Shown one piece after another: positions 1-8,613 of a DNA stretch of 24,139 nucleotides. Position 1 is the stretch's first letter. Every line of letters begins with the position of its first letter. The DNA is from Methanosarcinales archaeon. GTDB lineage: Archaea; Halobacteriota; Syntropharchaeia; Alkanophagales; Methanospirareceae. The position numbers and the translations under genes are program-made. Location of the stretch: positions 1 to 24,139 of the forward strand of contig JAODGR010000056.1 of assembly GCA_025464275.1 (NCBI GenBank), written 5' to 3'. The notes under the pieces were generated by a model that worked only from the letters and a program-made list of their open reading frames with translations, ran no database searches and was not told the origin of the DNA.

Positions 1-12
1 GGAGATAATGAG

Positions 13-56
13 ATTTAAAAACTCGAGAGATAGAGAGATAGAGAGATAGAGAGATG
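13..56 (+). promoter_or_regulatory. TATA-like box and GAGAGATA tandem repeat before the DUF131 gene
   Basis: A TTTAAAAA stretch at 14-20 could be an archaeal TATA box. From 25 to 56 the sequence is four tandem copies of an 8-bp unit, three GAGAGATA and a last GAGAGATG whose ATG is the start codon at 54. The purine-rich repeat supplies the only Shine-Dalgarno-like GAGAG before the start, so the ribosome binding site sits inside a microsatellite. The promoter assignment is inference. Confidence 0.4.
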
Positions 57-335
57 AAGATAATCACTCTGGGCTTCATAATGGTGATTGCAGGCGTTCT
101 GCTCATCATTGCAGGTATGCTCAGCATGGTGTATCATGCCGCAGTGCAGAAGAGCGGCTCCGGGGTAGGCGAAGGGTGGACGGGTGTGAGAGGTGGCGGT
201 GTGGTGATGATAGGTCCAATACCCATCATCTTCGGTACAGATATAGGAGCTTTGAAAGTGGTGATGATTCTGGCAATCATACTGATGATAATCGCCGCTA
301 TTCTGCTCTTCATCCCTTTTCGGCTTGGAATGTAA
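54..335 (+). CDS. DUF131 / TIGR00304 family small membrane protein
   Basis: The 93-residue protein has two hydrophobic segments, at about residues 3-27 and 67-88. They flank a Gly-rich middle containing GGGVVMIGPIPIIFGTD, the hallmark of the archaeal DUF131 (TIGR00304) family. Both helices and the family suggest a small integral membrane protein with the conserved loop on one side; its function is unknown. The ATG at 54 directly follows a GAGAGATA repeat that acts as a weak Shine-Dalgarno. It ends 4 bases from the end of the convergent endA gene. Family membership is confident, but no function should be assigned. Confidence 0.85.
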   Translation: MKIITLGFIMVIAGVLLIIAGMLSMVYHAAVQKSGSGVGEGWTGVRGGGVVMIGPIPIIFGTDIGALKVVMILAIILMIIAAILLFIPFRLGM

Positions 336-339
336 TGTG

Positions 340-1470
340 CTACAGCTTCTTCCGTCCTATATCTATATACCTGACCCCGGATCCATTACCTCCTACCTCC
401 CCCGATACACACACACATGCAATGACCATCCGCTTCTTCACTCCGTGCGCCAGCCTCACCGCCCGCGCGAGTTCGTACATCTGGAAGAGATATCCTTGAG
501 GTACCACATGCACGAGGTATGACGAATGTTTCTGGTGCAGGCTCGTATATACCCTGAAATGTGAACCAAACTTGAATCCGGTCTTCAAGACCAGTCCCTT
601 TGCTCTTAAGTCAGTATAAACGAGGAGTTTATCCTTGAAATCCCGCTCCTTTTCCGATGCGTACTCGAGAAACTGTTCATAGCTCATCTCTGAATCGTCT
701 GCCAATGACCGCACAGCCATGCGATTCTGACGCATCAGATATGCCGTCTCCAGCAATGAGAGTACCAGCTGCCTGTGATTACGATTACCACCGGTTAATA
801 TCTTACCATAGAACTCCTCGTGCAGCCTCGCCACTCCCGCTTCATCATGAACGAGCACACGGTCTTCAGCTAAACTCGCGGTTATCATGCATGACGGCGA
901 TGGTGGCGCACTCACCTCTTCTTCTTCCTTCTCTTGCTCTTGCCCACGCTGCACACCTCCCAATTTCGATGCTGCATCCATCACCTCGTAGTATGTGATG
1001 TCACTCTCACCATCCACCACAGCCAGAATCAACTCCTTCCTCATATTACGGACTGAGCGGAGCAGCCTGTCAAGGTCTGCAAAGGAGAGTAAATCATTCT
1101 CCCTGAGGATATGCACAAGGTACTGTGCGGGTCTCTCACCCCGGCTGGCTCCGCGTGGGTAAACCCATAAATCAGTATCCGTACCCGTACCCGTACCCGT
1201 GCCCCCCCTCACCGGTCTCACTGCATAGCCACGCTCTTTCAAGTCGGAGTAGACCATGTACCGTACAATGAAAGCTGGATGAATGGCGATAGCTCTCGAG
1301 AAGAAAGCCGCCATACTCAACCCTTTTATCTTTAGCCTGCCCTTATCGAGCAGGAAAGCCGCTTCTTCCAGTGTTAATGTTAACCCCTCCTTACTCTTTA
1401 CTCTGCTCTTGCTTCTACCCCTATCCTCATCCTCAATTATAACTACCCCGCCAGAGAGTTTCCCCTCCAT
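340..1470 (-). CDS. endA: tRNA splicing endonuclease EndA, two-repeat (alpha2) type
   Basis: EndA cuts bulge-helix-bulge (BHB) RNA structures in pre-tRNAs and archaeal pre-rRNA. The 376-residue chain has two endonuclease-like repeats, as in the alpha2 class (Archaeoglobus type). The C-terminal repeat (about 215-376) carries the triad: Tyr308 in FRVYTS, His315 in KHSSYLVH and Lys345 in HGVKKRM. The N-terminal repeat (about 25-165) keeps the fold motifs MVYSDLKERGY, QYLVH and RKELILAVVD but has Gln where the catalytic His should be, so it is a structural pseudo-subunit. At about residues 89-98 it holds a GTGTGTGTDT run coded by a hexanucleotide repeat, and a QEQEKEEEE linker joins the halves. 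No Shine-Dalgarno precedes the ATG at 1470, so a leaderless mRNA is possible. It diverges from the Lrp gene. BHB motifs around the 16S and 23S genes in this window are likely substrates. Confidence 0.9.
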   Translation of the reverse strand: MEGKLSGGVVIIEDEDRGRSKSRVKSKEGLTLTLEEAAFLLDKGRLKIKGLSMAAFFSRAIAIHPAFIVRYMVYSDLKERGYAVRPVRGGTGTGTGTDTDLWVYPRGASRGERPAQYLVHILRENDLLSFADLDRLLRSVRNMRKELILAVVDGESDITYYEVMDAASKLGGVQRGQEQEKEEEEVSAPPSPSCMITASLAEDRVLVHDEAGVARLHEEFYGKILTGGNRNHRQLVLSLLETAYLMRQNRMAVRSLADDSEMSYEQFLEYASEKERDFKDKLLVYTDLRAKGLVLKTGFKFGSHFRVYTSLHQKHSSYLVHVVPQGYLFQMYELARAVRLAHGVKKRMVIACVCVSGEVGGNGSGVRYIDIGRKKL

Positions 1471-1524
1471 GTTAATTTAATTAGCATTTAGCACCTAAAG
1501 AATGCGATAGTGAAGGGATGTGCA

Positions 1525-1998
1525 ATGAAGCTGAGAGATAAAGACAGGTGCATCTTACGTGTATTAATGGAGAACGGGAGACTGTCCTATTCAGAAGTGG
1601 GGAGGAGATGCGGGATAAGCAGGCAGGTGGCTTTTGAACGTGTACACAGGTTGACCGAGGAGGGGATAATCAGGGGCTTCTCCGTACGGCTCGATGCCGA
1701 TAAACTCGGATTTGGGTTCATGGCTTATGTACTCCTGATTGTGAAGCCAGAAGAGCGATTGAGGGATGAATTGACCAATTTCCTGCGCAGTAACAGGAAT
1801 GTAAGGAGAATCCAGCTCCTATTTGGTCGATTTGACTTCTTCCTTGAACTCCTGTTCAGGAATAAGGAAGAGATGACGGAGTTCATAAGGCGGATGCACT
1901 CCTTTGGCGCGGTTGAGAGGACGGAGACATTCATCGTCTACCAGACGGTGAAGGATGTACCGGAAGACCCCTTTCTGGAGTGCCTGGATGGAGACTGA
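1525..1998 (+). CDS. Lrp/AsnC family transcriptional regulator
   Basis: This is a small DNA-binding regulator. An N-terminal winged helix-turn-helix (residues about 5-55, with NGRLSYSEVGRRCGISRQ and ERVHRLTEEGII) is followed by a RAM/Lrp ligand-binding beta-alpha-beta domain (about 65-150) that normally mediates oligomerisation and amino-acid sensing. I chose the ATG at 1525 because AAGGGA lies 6 bases upstream; a GTG at 1510 in the same frame would add five residues. It is divergent from endA across a short A/T-rich spacer with a TTAATTTAATTA palindrome (about 1472-1483). No adjacent amino-acid biosynthesis gene indicates its target. The family is clear, the regulon and ligand are not. Confidence 0.88.
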   Translation: MKLRDKDRCILRVLMENGRLSYSEVGRRCGISRQVAFERVHRLTEEGIIRGFSVRLDADKLGFGFMAYVLLIVKPEERLRDELTNFLRSNRNVRRIQLLFGRFDFFLELLFRNKEEMTEFIRRMHSFGAVERTETFIVYQTVKDVPEDPFLECLDGD

Positions 1999-2014
1999 TT
2001 TCAGATTTCACGCT

Positions 2015-2042
2015 CGATGTTCGATGTTCGATGTCCGATGTT
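2015..2042. repeat. Four tandem 7-bp CGATGTT repeats
   Basis: Units at 2015-2021, 2022-2028, 2029-2035 and 2036-2042 read CGATGTT, CGATGTT, CGATGTC and CGATGTT. They lie between the Lrp gene and the htpX promoter, about 37 bp upstream of the TATA box. They could be a regulatory array or simply a microsatellite. Confidence 0.75.
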
Positions 2043-2078
2043 CCTCTCCCCTCCACGCAACTCTCGATGGATGAAAGA

Positions 2079-2086
2079 TTTATATT
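2079..2086 (+). promoter_or_regulatory. TATA box of the htpX-pspAB-dinB operon
   Basis: TTTATATT at 2079-2086 matches the archaeal TATA consensus. Transcription would start about 26 bases downstream, near 2108, which is at or just before the ATG at 2111. This argues for a leaderless or nearly leaderless mRNA and against the upstream in-frame ATG at 2093. Confidence 0.6.
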
Positions 2087-2110
2087 ATCCTGATGAGGAG
2101 TTATAACTTG

Positions 2111-3019
2111 ATGGACATGAAGAGGAAGGAGTGGTATGGAAAGGATTGGGGACTGGCAGCGAGGATGGTACTCACCACAGGCTTGCTGATACTCCTCTAC
2201 ATCGCCTTCCTCACCATTCTATCCAGGTTCCTGGAGTTCTTTCCGCTGCTGATAATCGCTGCAGTATTCCTCTTCGCTCAGTACTACTTCTCGGACAAGC
2301 TCGTGCTATGGAGCACCGGTGCGAGGATAGTATCGAGGGAGGAGTATCCGGAATTGCATACACTGATAGACCGATTATGTAATTCCGCAGACTTACCCAG
2401 ACCCCGTGTTGCAATTATAGATACCTCGATACCGAACGCCTTTGCTACTGGCAGGAGTCAGAAGAAGGCGGTTGTCGCAGTCACCACAGGACTCCTGAGC
2501 AGGTTAAACATGGAGGAGCTGGAGGGTGTTCTGGGGCACGAACTCACGCACATCAAGAACCGCGATGTACTCGTGATAACCGTTGCAAGCTTCTTATCCA
2601 CCGTGGCATGGTTTGCGATGCGTTACGCTTTCTATTCCTCTCTGTTCCGCGCGGGCAGCAGAGACAGAAACGCTGGTGCTATCCTCGTCATCTTCCTCGT
2701 CTCTCTCCTCGTCTGGCTCGTCAGTTTTCTCCTGCTCAGGGCACTATCCCGCTATCGAGAGTTCGCAGCGGACAGGGGTTCTGCAATCATCACGGGCAAC
2801 CCATCTGCCCTCATCTCCGCGTTATTGAAGATAAGTGGAGTGATGAAGCGGATACCATCGGAGGACCTCCGGCGTGTGGAGGGTATGAACGCATTCTTCA
2901 TCATCCCCGCCATATCTGGTGAGACAATCATGAGTCTGTTCTCAACGCATCCGCCACTGGAGAAGAGGATTGAGCGATTGAGCGCACTGGAGCGCGCGAT
3001 GGAAGGATTCCGTCCATGA
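2111..3019 (+). CDS. htpX: HtpX-like M48 family membrane zinc metalloprotease
   Basis: This is an integral membrane protease for quality control of membrane proteins. Counting from the ATG at 2111 (302 residues), two N-terminal membrane segments lie at about 17-38 and 43-62. The zinc motif HELTH gives ligands His143 and His147 with catalytic Glu144, and YREFAAD supplies the third ligand Glu217. Two further hydrophobic segments lie at about 155-175 and 190-210. The TATA box position makes 2111 the best start; an in-frame ATG at 2093 would lie upstream of the predicted transcription start. It is first in a tight operon: pspAB follows after 3 bases and dinB after that. Pairing with pspAB is known from archaea and actinobacteria and suggests an envelope-stress function. 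Confidence 0.93.
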   Translation: MDMKRKEWYGKDWGLAARMVLTTGLLILLYIAFLTILSRFLEFFPLLIIAAVFLFAQYYFSDKLVLWSTGARIVSREEYPELHTLIDRLCNSADLPRPRVAIIDTSIPNAFATGRSQKKAVVAVTTGLLSRLNMEELEGVLGHELTHIKNRDVLVITVASFLSTVAWFAMRYAFYSSLFRAGSRDRNAGAILVIFLVSLLVWLVSFLLLRALSRYREFAADRGSAIITGNPSALISALLKISGVMKRIPSEDLRRVEGMNAFFIIPAISGETIMSLFSTHPPLEKRIERLSALERAMEGFRP

Positions 3020-3022
3020 CAC

Positions 3023-3619
3023 ATGAGATTTATTGATACTCTACTGGGACGAGTAAGACCGGTGACATCGAAGACGGATGCACTCTTCAGTATCTCCACT
3101 GCTTACATCACTCTGGAGACGAAGCTGGACATCTTCCATGACGATGTAGCGGGTATATGCTTCAAGATAATCCCTTCCACAACGTTTGAACGGATGAAGT
3201 CTGACCTGAGTGAGCTATTGCTACTCACAAAGCGTGAGACGGCGACGGAATACAGGATGGTGAGAGATTCCTTCGGCTATCTGTGGGTGGTGCTCAGGGA
3301 CAGAGATTTCGAGGACCTCGTCACCACCCTCCACCTCATCTCCAATACTGTGATTGAGAACGGTTTTGGAGAAGCGCTATTGTGTTCGGTATTCAAATTT
3401 AAGAAGCGTGACCGTGACCGGGAGAGGGAGATATACATGATATACAATTATAAGAGCGGTAAATTTTACCCCTTTATACCACTGGCAGGAGATGGAGCGG
3501 GTAAACACCGCGATGAGGAGTACGAGCTGAAGCTGGGTGCACTGCTCCGTGATGAACTGCCAGTAGAGCGTGATATAGGGAAGTGGTACCCGATGTGGGA
3601 CATCCCTTTATCCTCATAG
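3023..3619 (+). CDS. pspAB: PspA-associated protein PspAB
   Basis: This 198-residue soluble protein matches what I know of the PspAB family, usually coded next to HtpX and linked to the phage-shock (PspA) membrane-stress response. Visible family signatures are an N-terminal LLGR near residue 7, DALFSISTAYITLE, DSFGYLWVVLRD, ENGFGEALLCSVF, YKSGKFYPFIPL and a C-terminal DLPVERDIGKWYPMWD-type ending. Its biochemical role is unknown. No PspA or PspAA gene is in the window. The start is 3 bases after the htpX stop without a good Shine-Dalgarno, so translational coupling is likely. An in-frame hexanucleotide repeat (3407-3430) codes RDRDRERE, absent from family members I can recall. Confidence 0.82.
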   Translation: MRFIDTLLGRVRPVTSKTDALFSISTAYITLETKLDIFHDDVAGICFKIIPSTTFERMKSDLSELLLLTKRETATEYRMVRDSFGYLWVVLRDRDFEDLVTTLHLISNTVIENGFGEALLCSVFKFKKRDRDREREIYMIYNYKSGKFYPFIPLAGDGAGKHRDEEYELKLGALLRDELPVERDIGKWYPMWDIPLSS

Positions 3620-3620
3620 G

Positions 3621-4757
3621 ATGGTACGGGCACGAGTGATACTCCATGTGGATATGGATAGCTTCTTCTCCGCTATCGAGGTGCGAGAGCATCCGGAGTT
3701 GAAGGGTCTGCCGGTGGTCGTGGGAGGAGGCAGGGAGGGTATAGAGCGGGGTATAGAGCGGGGTAAGCTGAGGGGAGTGGTTAGCACCTGCTCGTACGAA
3801 GCTCGTAAATACGGCATACATTCTGCAATGGCATTATCGAGAGCATATAAACTATGCCCGGATGCTAAGTTCCTGCCTGTGAATATGCCACTGTATAAAC
3901 GTGTATCCGCGAGAATAATGGCTATTCTACGCGCTCATGCAGACAAAATGGAGCAGGTGAGCATCGATGAGGCGTTCCTCGATGTCAGTTCAAGGGTACG
4001 AGACTGGGCAGATGCACGGGCTTACGCAGAGCGAATAAAGGCTGAGATATTGGATAAGGAAGGGCTGACTTGCTCCATCGGTGTTGCACCGAATAAAACG
4101 ATAGCGAAGATAGCATCGAATTTCGAGAAGCCAGACGGGTTAACGGTGGTAGAAGACGGCAATGCGCGTGAGTTCCTCGCTCCACTCCCCGTAAAGAGCA
4201 TCCCGGGCGTGGGACCAAAAACTGAGAATACACTCAGACAGCTGGGCATCCAGAATATAGGACAGCTTGCCAGTGCCGATGTTCAATTGCTCGTGGCTCG
4301 CATGGGTAAATACGGTGAACGGCTGCATTTAATCGCGAACGGTATGGATGATAGCGATGTGGAACCCGGGTGTGAGCGTAAATCACTGAGCAGAGAGCGG
4401 ACTTTCGCAGAAGACACTGATGATATGGCACTGCTGGAGGAATCCATAGCGGAACTGGCGGATGAGGTCTATCGAGCACTGATAGTGGGGGGTTTTGTCT
4501 TCAGGAATGTGGGTATAAAGGTGAAGTACGCGGATTTCAAAGTGATCACCAGGGCAAGGACATTGAGGGCTTTCCATTCCGACCTGGAGACACTCCGGCG
4601 TGTAGCGAAGGAACTGATACAGAAGGAGATGGAGGGTGTGAAGAGGGAGGGGAAGAGGATAAGACTGGTCGGCGTTCGTGTCTCGAAGCTCTCACTGCTG
4701 GGCTATCAGCAGCAGAGGCTATTCGCTACCGCTGCAACTACACCTTCGGCAGATTAG
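3621..4757 (+). CDS. dinB: DNA polymerase IV (Y-family, DinB/Dpo4 type)
   Basis: This is an error-prone translesion DNA polymerase. The 378 residues show the Y-family order: [12 protein letters not shown] near the N-terminus with metal ligand Asp11 and likely steric gate Phe16; the fingers motif [20 protein letters not shown] with Asp116 and Glu117; the helix-hairpin-helix thumb [21 protein letters not shown]; and a C-terminal little-finger domain ending [11 protein letters not shown]. The tail QQQRLF may be a weak PCNA-binding sequence. A duplicated 12-bp unit at 3738-3761 codes GIERGIERG between beta strands of the palm, an insertion relative to typical DinB. It starts 1 base after pspAB stops, so it belongs to the htpX operon, and its 3' end overlaps trpB2 by 20 bases tail to tail. 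Confidence 0.95.
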   Translation: MVRARVILHVDMDSFFSAIEVREHPELKGLPVVVGGGREGIERGIERGKLRGVVSTCSYEARKYGIHSAMALSRAYKLCPDAKFLPVNMPLYKRVSARIMAILRAHADKMEQVSIDEAFLDVSSRVRDWADARAYAERIKAEILDKEGLTCSIGVAPNKTIAKIASNFEKPDGLTVVEDGNAREFLAPLPVKSIPGVGPKTENTLRQLGIQNIGQLASADVQLLVARMGKYGERLHLIANGMDDSDVEPGCERKSLSRERTFAEDTDDMALLEESIAELADEVYRALIVGGFVFRNVGIKVKYADFKVITRARTLRAFHSDLETLRRVAKELIQKEMEGVKREGKRIRLVGVRVSKLSLLGYQQQRLFATAATTPSAD

Positions 4758-6093
4758 CCAGTGCCTGCTTCACCAGTTCCACCGGATACTCGTAATCCAC
4801 AAGCTTTCCAGCCAGGAAGGCATCGTACGCCCCCAGATCGAAGTGCCCATGACCGCTGTTATTGAAGAATATCACCTCCTCTCTCCCCTCATCCTTACAC
4901 CTCATCGCTTCATCTATAACCGCTTTAACCTCGTGTGCCGTCTCTGGCGCTATAATGAAACCCTCTGCCTCCGCGAACATCTTCGCCGCCTTGAATACCT
5001 CCGTCTGGTGATATGCCACGGCTTCTATCCAGCCCTCCTTCACCAGTTTGCATAGCAGGGGTGCATCGCCATGGTATCGCAATCCGCCTGCATGAATCGG
5101 TGGAGGTACGAAGCTATGCCCCAGGGTGAACATCTTCAGTAAGGGAGTCATCCCTGCGCAATCGCCGAAATCGTAGATGTACAGCCCTTTGGTCAATGTT
5201 GGGCATGCCATCGGCTCACACGCTACCACCCTCAGGTCTGGTCTGTCACCCCTCAGCTTGTCTGCGACGAATGGGAAACAGGAGCCGCAGAAGTTACTCC
5301 CACCTCCCACACACCCGAATATAACATCCGGATACTCACCTATCTGCTCGAATGCGCGTTTCGCTTCCAATCCTATCACTGTCTGATGCAGCAGTACGTG
5401 ATTGAGTACGGAGCCGAGGGCATAGTGTGCATTCTCGTGCCTGGCGGCATCCTCAACCGCCTCGGAGATGGCTATTCCCAGACTACCCGGAGTATCAGGG
5501 TCATTATCCAGGTATTGTCGCCCAAATTCGGTATTCCTGCTCGGACTGCGATGCACTACCGCATTCCAGGTCTCCATCATCACTCGCCGGTATGGCTTCT
5601 GGTCATAACTTGCTGCCACCATATAGACCGTGCACTGGAGCCCGAAGAGCATACACCCAAATGCAAGAGCAGAGCCCCACTGACCCGCACCTGTCTCGGT
5701 CGTGATGCGTTCCGTACCCTCCTTCATATTATAGTATGCCTGCGCGACTGCGGTATTGGGCTTGTGGCTCCCGGGTGGGCTGACACCCTCCCACTTGTAG
5801 TAGATGTGCGCTGGTGTCTTCAGCTTCCGCTCCAGGCGGATAGCTCTGTACAGCGGTGTGGGTCGCCACAGCTGGTAAACCTCCCTCACCTCCTCCGGTA
5901 TTGGTATCCACCGCTCTGTACTCGCTTCCTGCCTTATCAATTCCATGGGGAATATCGGCGCTAACTCCTCTGGCTTCACTGGCTCCTTCGTCGCCGGGTT
6001 TATCGGCGGGTCCAGTGGCGAAGGCAGGTCTGCCTGGATGTTATACCACTCCTTTGGAATTTCTTCCTCTCCCAGCAATATCTTCTCCTCCAT
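4738..6093 (-). CDS. trpB2: Tryptophan synthase beta chain, TrpB2 type
   Basis: This PLP enzyme condenses indole with serine (or a related phosphoserine substrate) to form tryptophan. The 451-residue length, the N-terminal extension [21 protein letters not shown] and the motif WRPTPLYRA mark the TrpB2 group (TIGR01415), not the shorter TrpB1 that partners with TrpA. The PLP lysine is Lys111 in GSHKPNTA; the phosphate-binding loop is [11 protein letters not shown]. No trpA or other trp gene is adjacent, as is usual for trpB2. The leader has GAGGTAG about 10 bases before the ATG at 6093. Its 3' end overlaps the convergent dinB gene by 20 bases. Confidence 0.95.
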   Translation of the reverse strand: MEEKILLGEEEIPKEWYNIQADLPSPLDPPINPATKEPVKPEELAPIFPMELIRQEASTERWIPIPEEVREVYQLWRPTPLYRAIRLERKLKTPAHIYYKWEGVSPPGSHKPNTAVAQAYYNMKEGTERITTETGAGQWGSALAFGCMLFGLQCTVYMVAASYDQKPYRRVMMETWNAVVHRSPSRNTEFGRQYLDNDPDTPGSLGIAISEAVEDAARHENAHYALGSVLNHVLLHQTVIGLEAKRAFEQIGEYPDVIFGCVGGGSNFCGSCFPFVADKLRGDRPDLRVVACEPMACPTLTKGLYIYDFGDCAGMTPLLKMFTLGHSFVPPPIHAGGLRYHGDAPLLCKLVKEGWIEAVAYHQTEVFKAAKMFAEAEGFIIAPETAHEVKAVIDEAMRCKDEGREEVIFFNNSGHGHFDLGAYDAFLAGKLVDYEYPVELVKQALANLPKV

Positions 6094-6161
6094 TTCTCTC
6101 TACCTCTACTTCTTACTATATCACTCATCACTCCTTCCTTATTCTCACCTTTCTCATTTCC

Positions 6162-6170
6162 CTTTTATAT
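6162..6170. promoter_or_regulatory. TATA-like element between trpB2 and secD
   Basis: CTTTTATAT in the 146-bp divergent spacer resembles an archaeal TATA box on the plus strand and, read as ATATAAAAG, on the minus strand. A start about 26 bases away gives leaders of roughly 45 bases for secD and for trpB2. I cannot tell which gene it serves. Confidence 0.4.
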
Positions 6171-6239
6171 CCTAATCCTTAGAGATAGAATAAAGTAGGT
6201 GAAGAGATAAAGAGATATGATGAGTAGAGGTGGAGTGCG

Positions 6240-7943
6240 ATGGCTGGAGGCAGGGGTAGAGGGAAGGGTAGTGGTAGTGGCAGTGGGTTATTAAGTGATG
6301 TAAGGGTAATAGTACTGCTATTGCTCGTTTTAGCCGCGCTCATCGCTATTTACGTCTATCCACCACCCAGCCCTGATGCGGGGCTGAATGGCAATTTGCA
6401 GTACGGGTTAGACCTGATGGGTGGCTCCTCGTTGCAGTTGAAGTTAGAAGGTACTCTGGTCGGAATTGATGCACCGGAAGGGACCAACGAATCGGAAGTG
6501 GCATCATTCCTCGGTGAGAGGTTGAACACCGAGGTCAGACCCTACATGACTGCACGAGGTGAGATAAAGTATGAGATAAGGAAAGCCGTCACGGTAGATG
6601 AGCTGGAAGATGCACTGAGAGGCATCAACGCCACGATAGCGAAGAAGCCGAATGGCGAGCTGGATTTTATGGAGGGACTGACCAGGGAGACGAGAGATGA
6701 GACCAGACGGATAATAGAGACGAAGTTGAATATGCTTGGTCTGGCAAGCATAACGGTGAGGACGGCAGGGAGTAATTTACTGGTCATTGACATCGCGGGG
6801 ATAGATGTAAAGACCGCGGAATCACTCGTTGGCAAGCCTGGTAAGTTCGAGATAAGAATACAGACGAACGGTACAGGTGGGGAGATAAGAGAGGGGGAGA
6901 ACCTGAGTGAGATCATGAATATCACTGCACATGTTGTCTATGGCAGCGAGGGGATAAGCAGTGTGAGGATGGTCCCCCAGAGACGGAGTGAGAGTGAGCG
7001 AGCGCCATGGGGCGCACCATTCTCACTGACTGAGAAAGGTGCCAGGGCGCTGAGGGATGCAGCGATGAAATATGGCGCTCTGGACGACCAGAGGAACCAT
7101 GAGCTGGTAATGCTACTCGACGATGTGGTGGTCTACAGTGGTCCACTGGCACCCGAACTCGCGAATGAACTGCGGGATAGACCCGTATATAACTTGATAT
7201 CCGAGACGGGTACGGGTAATGAGGGCTTAAAGAGAGCGAAGGAGCTGATAATACACCTCAAAGCCGGTGCCTTACCGGTGAATGTGAAGGTGATAGGCTC
7301 AGGCGAAGTGCCAGCGTATCGGGGTGCAAAATTCAAGCAAGGAGCTTTAATCGCAGGTCTTCTCGCTCTTATCGCTGTTACTCTCTCCGTTGCCATTCGG
7401 TATCGGGAGAGGAGGATAATCCTCCCGATGTTCTTCGGGCTCGTCAGTGAAGTGATCCTTATATTAGGACTGATAGCCGCGATAAACTGGATAACGCTAT
7501 CTCTGATGGGTATTATACTGGTGGTACTACTCATCGGGTCATTCCTGAGATGGTGGCACTATCCGGTGACCGACCTGACAGTGGGAATAGTGGTACTACT
7601 GGTGGTATCGGCGCTTATACTCTCTGCGGGCAAATGGCAGCTGGATTTGCCGAGCATCGCGGGCATCATCGCTACAATTGGTACCGGTGTGGACCAGATG
7701 GTGATAATAACCGATGAGGCACTTTCGGGTGGCAGAGCTTCCTCGGTCTACCACAAGCGAATCTCGTTCGCCTACAGTATTATATTCGCATCCGCAGCGA
7801 CGACGATAGTGGCAATGCTCGTGCTCGCCTGTATGGTTCTTGGAACGCTCAAGAATCTGGCGATAGTAACAATAGCCGGACTGCTGATTGGCATCTTCGT
7901 TACCAGACCAGCTTATGCACGGATACTCGAGCTACTCATCTGA
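6240..7943 (+). CDS. secD: Protein-export membrane protein SecD
   Basis: SecD works with SecF beside the SecYEG channel and helps late steps of protein translocation. The 567-residue chain has a first membrane helix at about 20-41, the diagnostic GLDLMGG motif at 56-62, a large extracytoplasmic P1-type domain to about residue 355, then about five helices to the C-terminus. The segment SIAGIIATIGTGVDQMVI and the TDEALSGGR stretch match the conserved SecD helix pair. AGGTGG at 6228-6233 is a suitable ribosome binding site. Residues 5-16 are a GRGRGKGSGSGSG-like run coded by six hexanucleotide units. Archaeal secD is usually next to secF; here the neighbours are trpB2 and an unrecognised gene. 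Confidence 0.93.
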   Translation: MAGGRGRGKGSGSGSGLLSDVRVIVLLLLVLAALIAIYVYPPPSPDAGLNGNLQYGLDLMGGSSLQLKLEGTLVGIDAPEGTNESEVASFLGERLNTEVRPYMTARGEIKYEIRKAVTVDELEDALRGINATIAKKPNGELDFMEGLTRETRDETRRIIETKLNMLGLASITVRTAGSNLLVIDIAGIDVKTAESLVGKPGKFEIRIQTNGTGGEIREGENLSEIMNITAHVVYGSEGISSVRMVPQRRSESERAPWGAPFSLTEKGARALRDAAMKYGALDDQRNHELVMLLDDVVVYSGPLAPELANELRDRPVYNLISETGTGNEGLKRAKELIIHLKAGALPVNVKVIGSGEVPAYRGAKFKQGALIAGLLALIAVTLSVAIRYRERRIILPMFFGLVSEVILILGLIAAINWITLSLMGIILVVLLIGSFLRWWHYPVTDLTVGIVVLLVVSALILSAGKWQLDLPSIAGIIATIGTGVDQMVIITDEALSGGRASSVYHKRISFAYSIIFASAATTIVAMLVLACMVLGTLKNLAIVTIAGLLIGIFVTRPAYARILELLI

Positions 7944-7957
7944 AGAAGAACCAGCGG

Positions 7958-8584
7958 GTGATGATTGAACCGATAAGGAGGAGTGTGAGGGTGGAGGAAT
8001 TGAAGAACTACGGCTTTACTCTCCGCCCGTCATACACGATAGCGGTGAAGATAGAGCAGACGGTGAAGGAGAGTCCGGATATGATTCATCGAATCCTCAC
8101 AGATACCGGGCTCATATCACGAACCACAATTCCGTTTGAGGTGGTCTCCAACTTCAGAGGCTCCGCAGACAATAAGCCATTTTATACCGCTGTCATCGTT
8201 CATGAAGGTATAGAGCGGCGCTATACGGTAATTGCGAGGGATACCGGCGGGTTCATCAGGTCGAGGATAGATTACGAGCCGGTGATAGAGCCGGAAGAGC
8301 TCAGACTGGTACACCCCGCGGAATTCGCTCGCACGGGTATAGAGGTAAAGGAGTGGGAACTTCACAATTATCGCCATTATTTCATCCTCTTCATCTCCTC
8401 CAGGCATTACGAGGGATTTGATATCACGGTGAAACGTGCCAGCACCGGGGGATATACGAGTGTGGGAATAACCCTCGCGGAATCGGAACTGCGAATTAAG
8501 AGGGCACCATGCTCATGGTACCTTGACAGACTCGCGGTATTTGAGGGTCTGGAAGAGGAAGTGAGGGAGAAGATATCAGGTTGA
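7958..8584 (+). CDS. Hypothetical protein downstream of secD
   Basis: I do not recognise this 208-residue protein. It has no clear signal peptide or membrane helix, is rich in charged residues and alternating beta-like segments (PFYTAVIVHEGIERRYTVIA, YRHYFILFISSRHY), and has one cysteine (near 188). The start is either GTG 7958 or the adjacent ATG 7961; no strong Shine-Dalgarno is present. It begins 14 bases after secD and is probably cotranscribed with it. Codon use looks like its neighbours. A link to protein export is only a guess from position. Confidence 0.72.
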   Translation: MMIEPIRRSVRVEELKNYGFTLRPSYTIAVKIEQTVKESPDMIHRILTDTGLISRTTIPFEVVSNFRGSADNKPFYTAVIVHEGIERRYTVIARDTGGFIRSRIDYEPVIEPEELRLVHPAEFARTGIEVKEWELHNYRHYFILFISSRHYEGFDITVKRASTGGYTSVGITLAESELRIKRAPCSWYLDRLAVFEGLEEEVREKISG

Positions 8585-8613
8585 ACAGGAGCAGGCTGAA
8601 CTGAATGAATGCT

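Noticed and set aside
5386..5964. A 192-codon plus-strand frame
   Set aside because: It is antisense to trpB2, whose motifs are clear; there is no ribosome binding site or recognisable domain.
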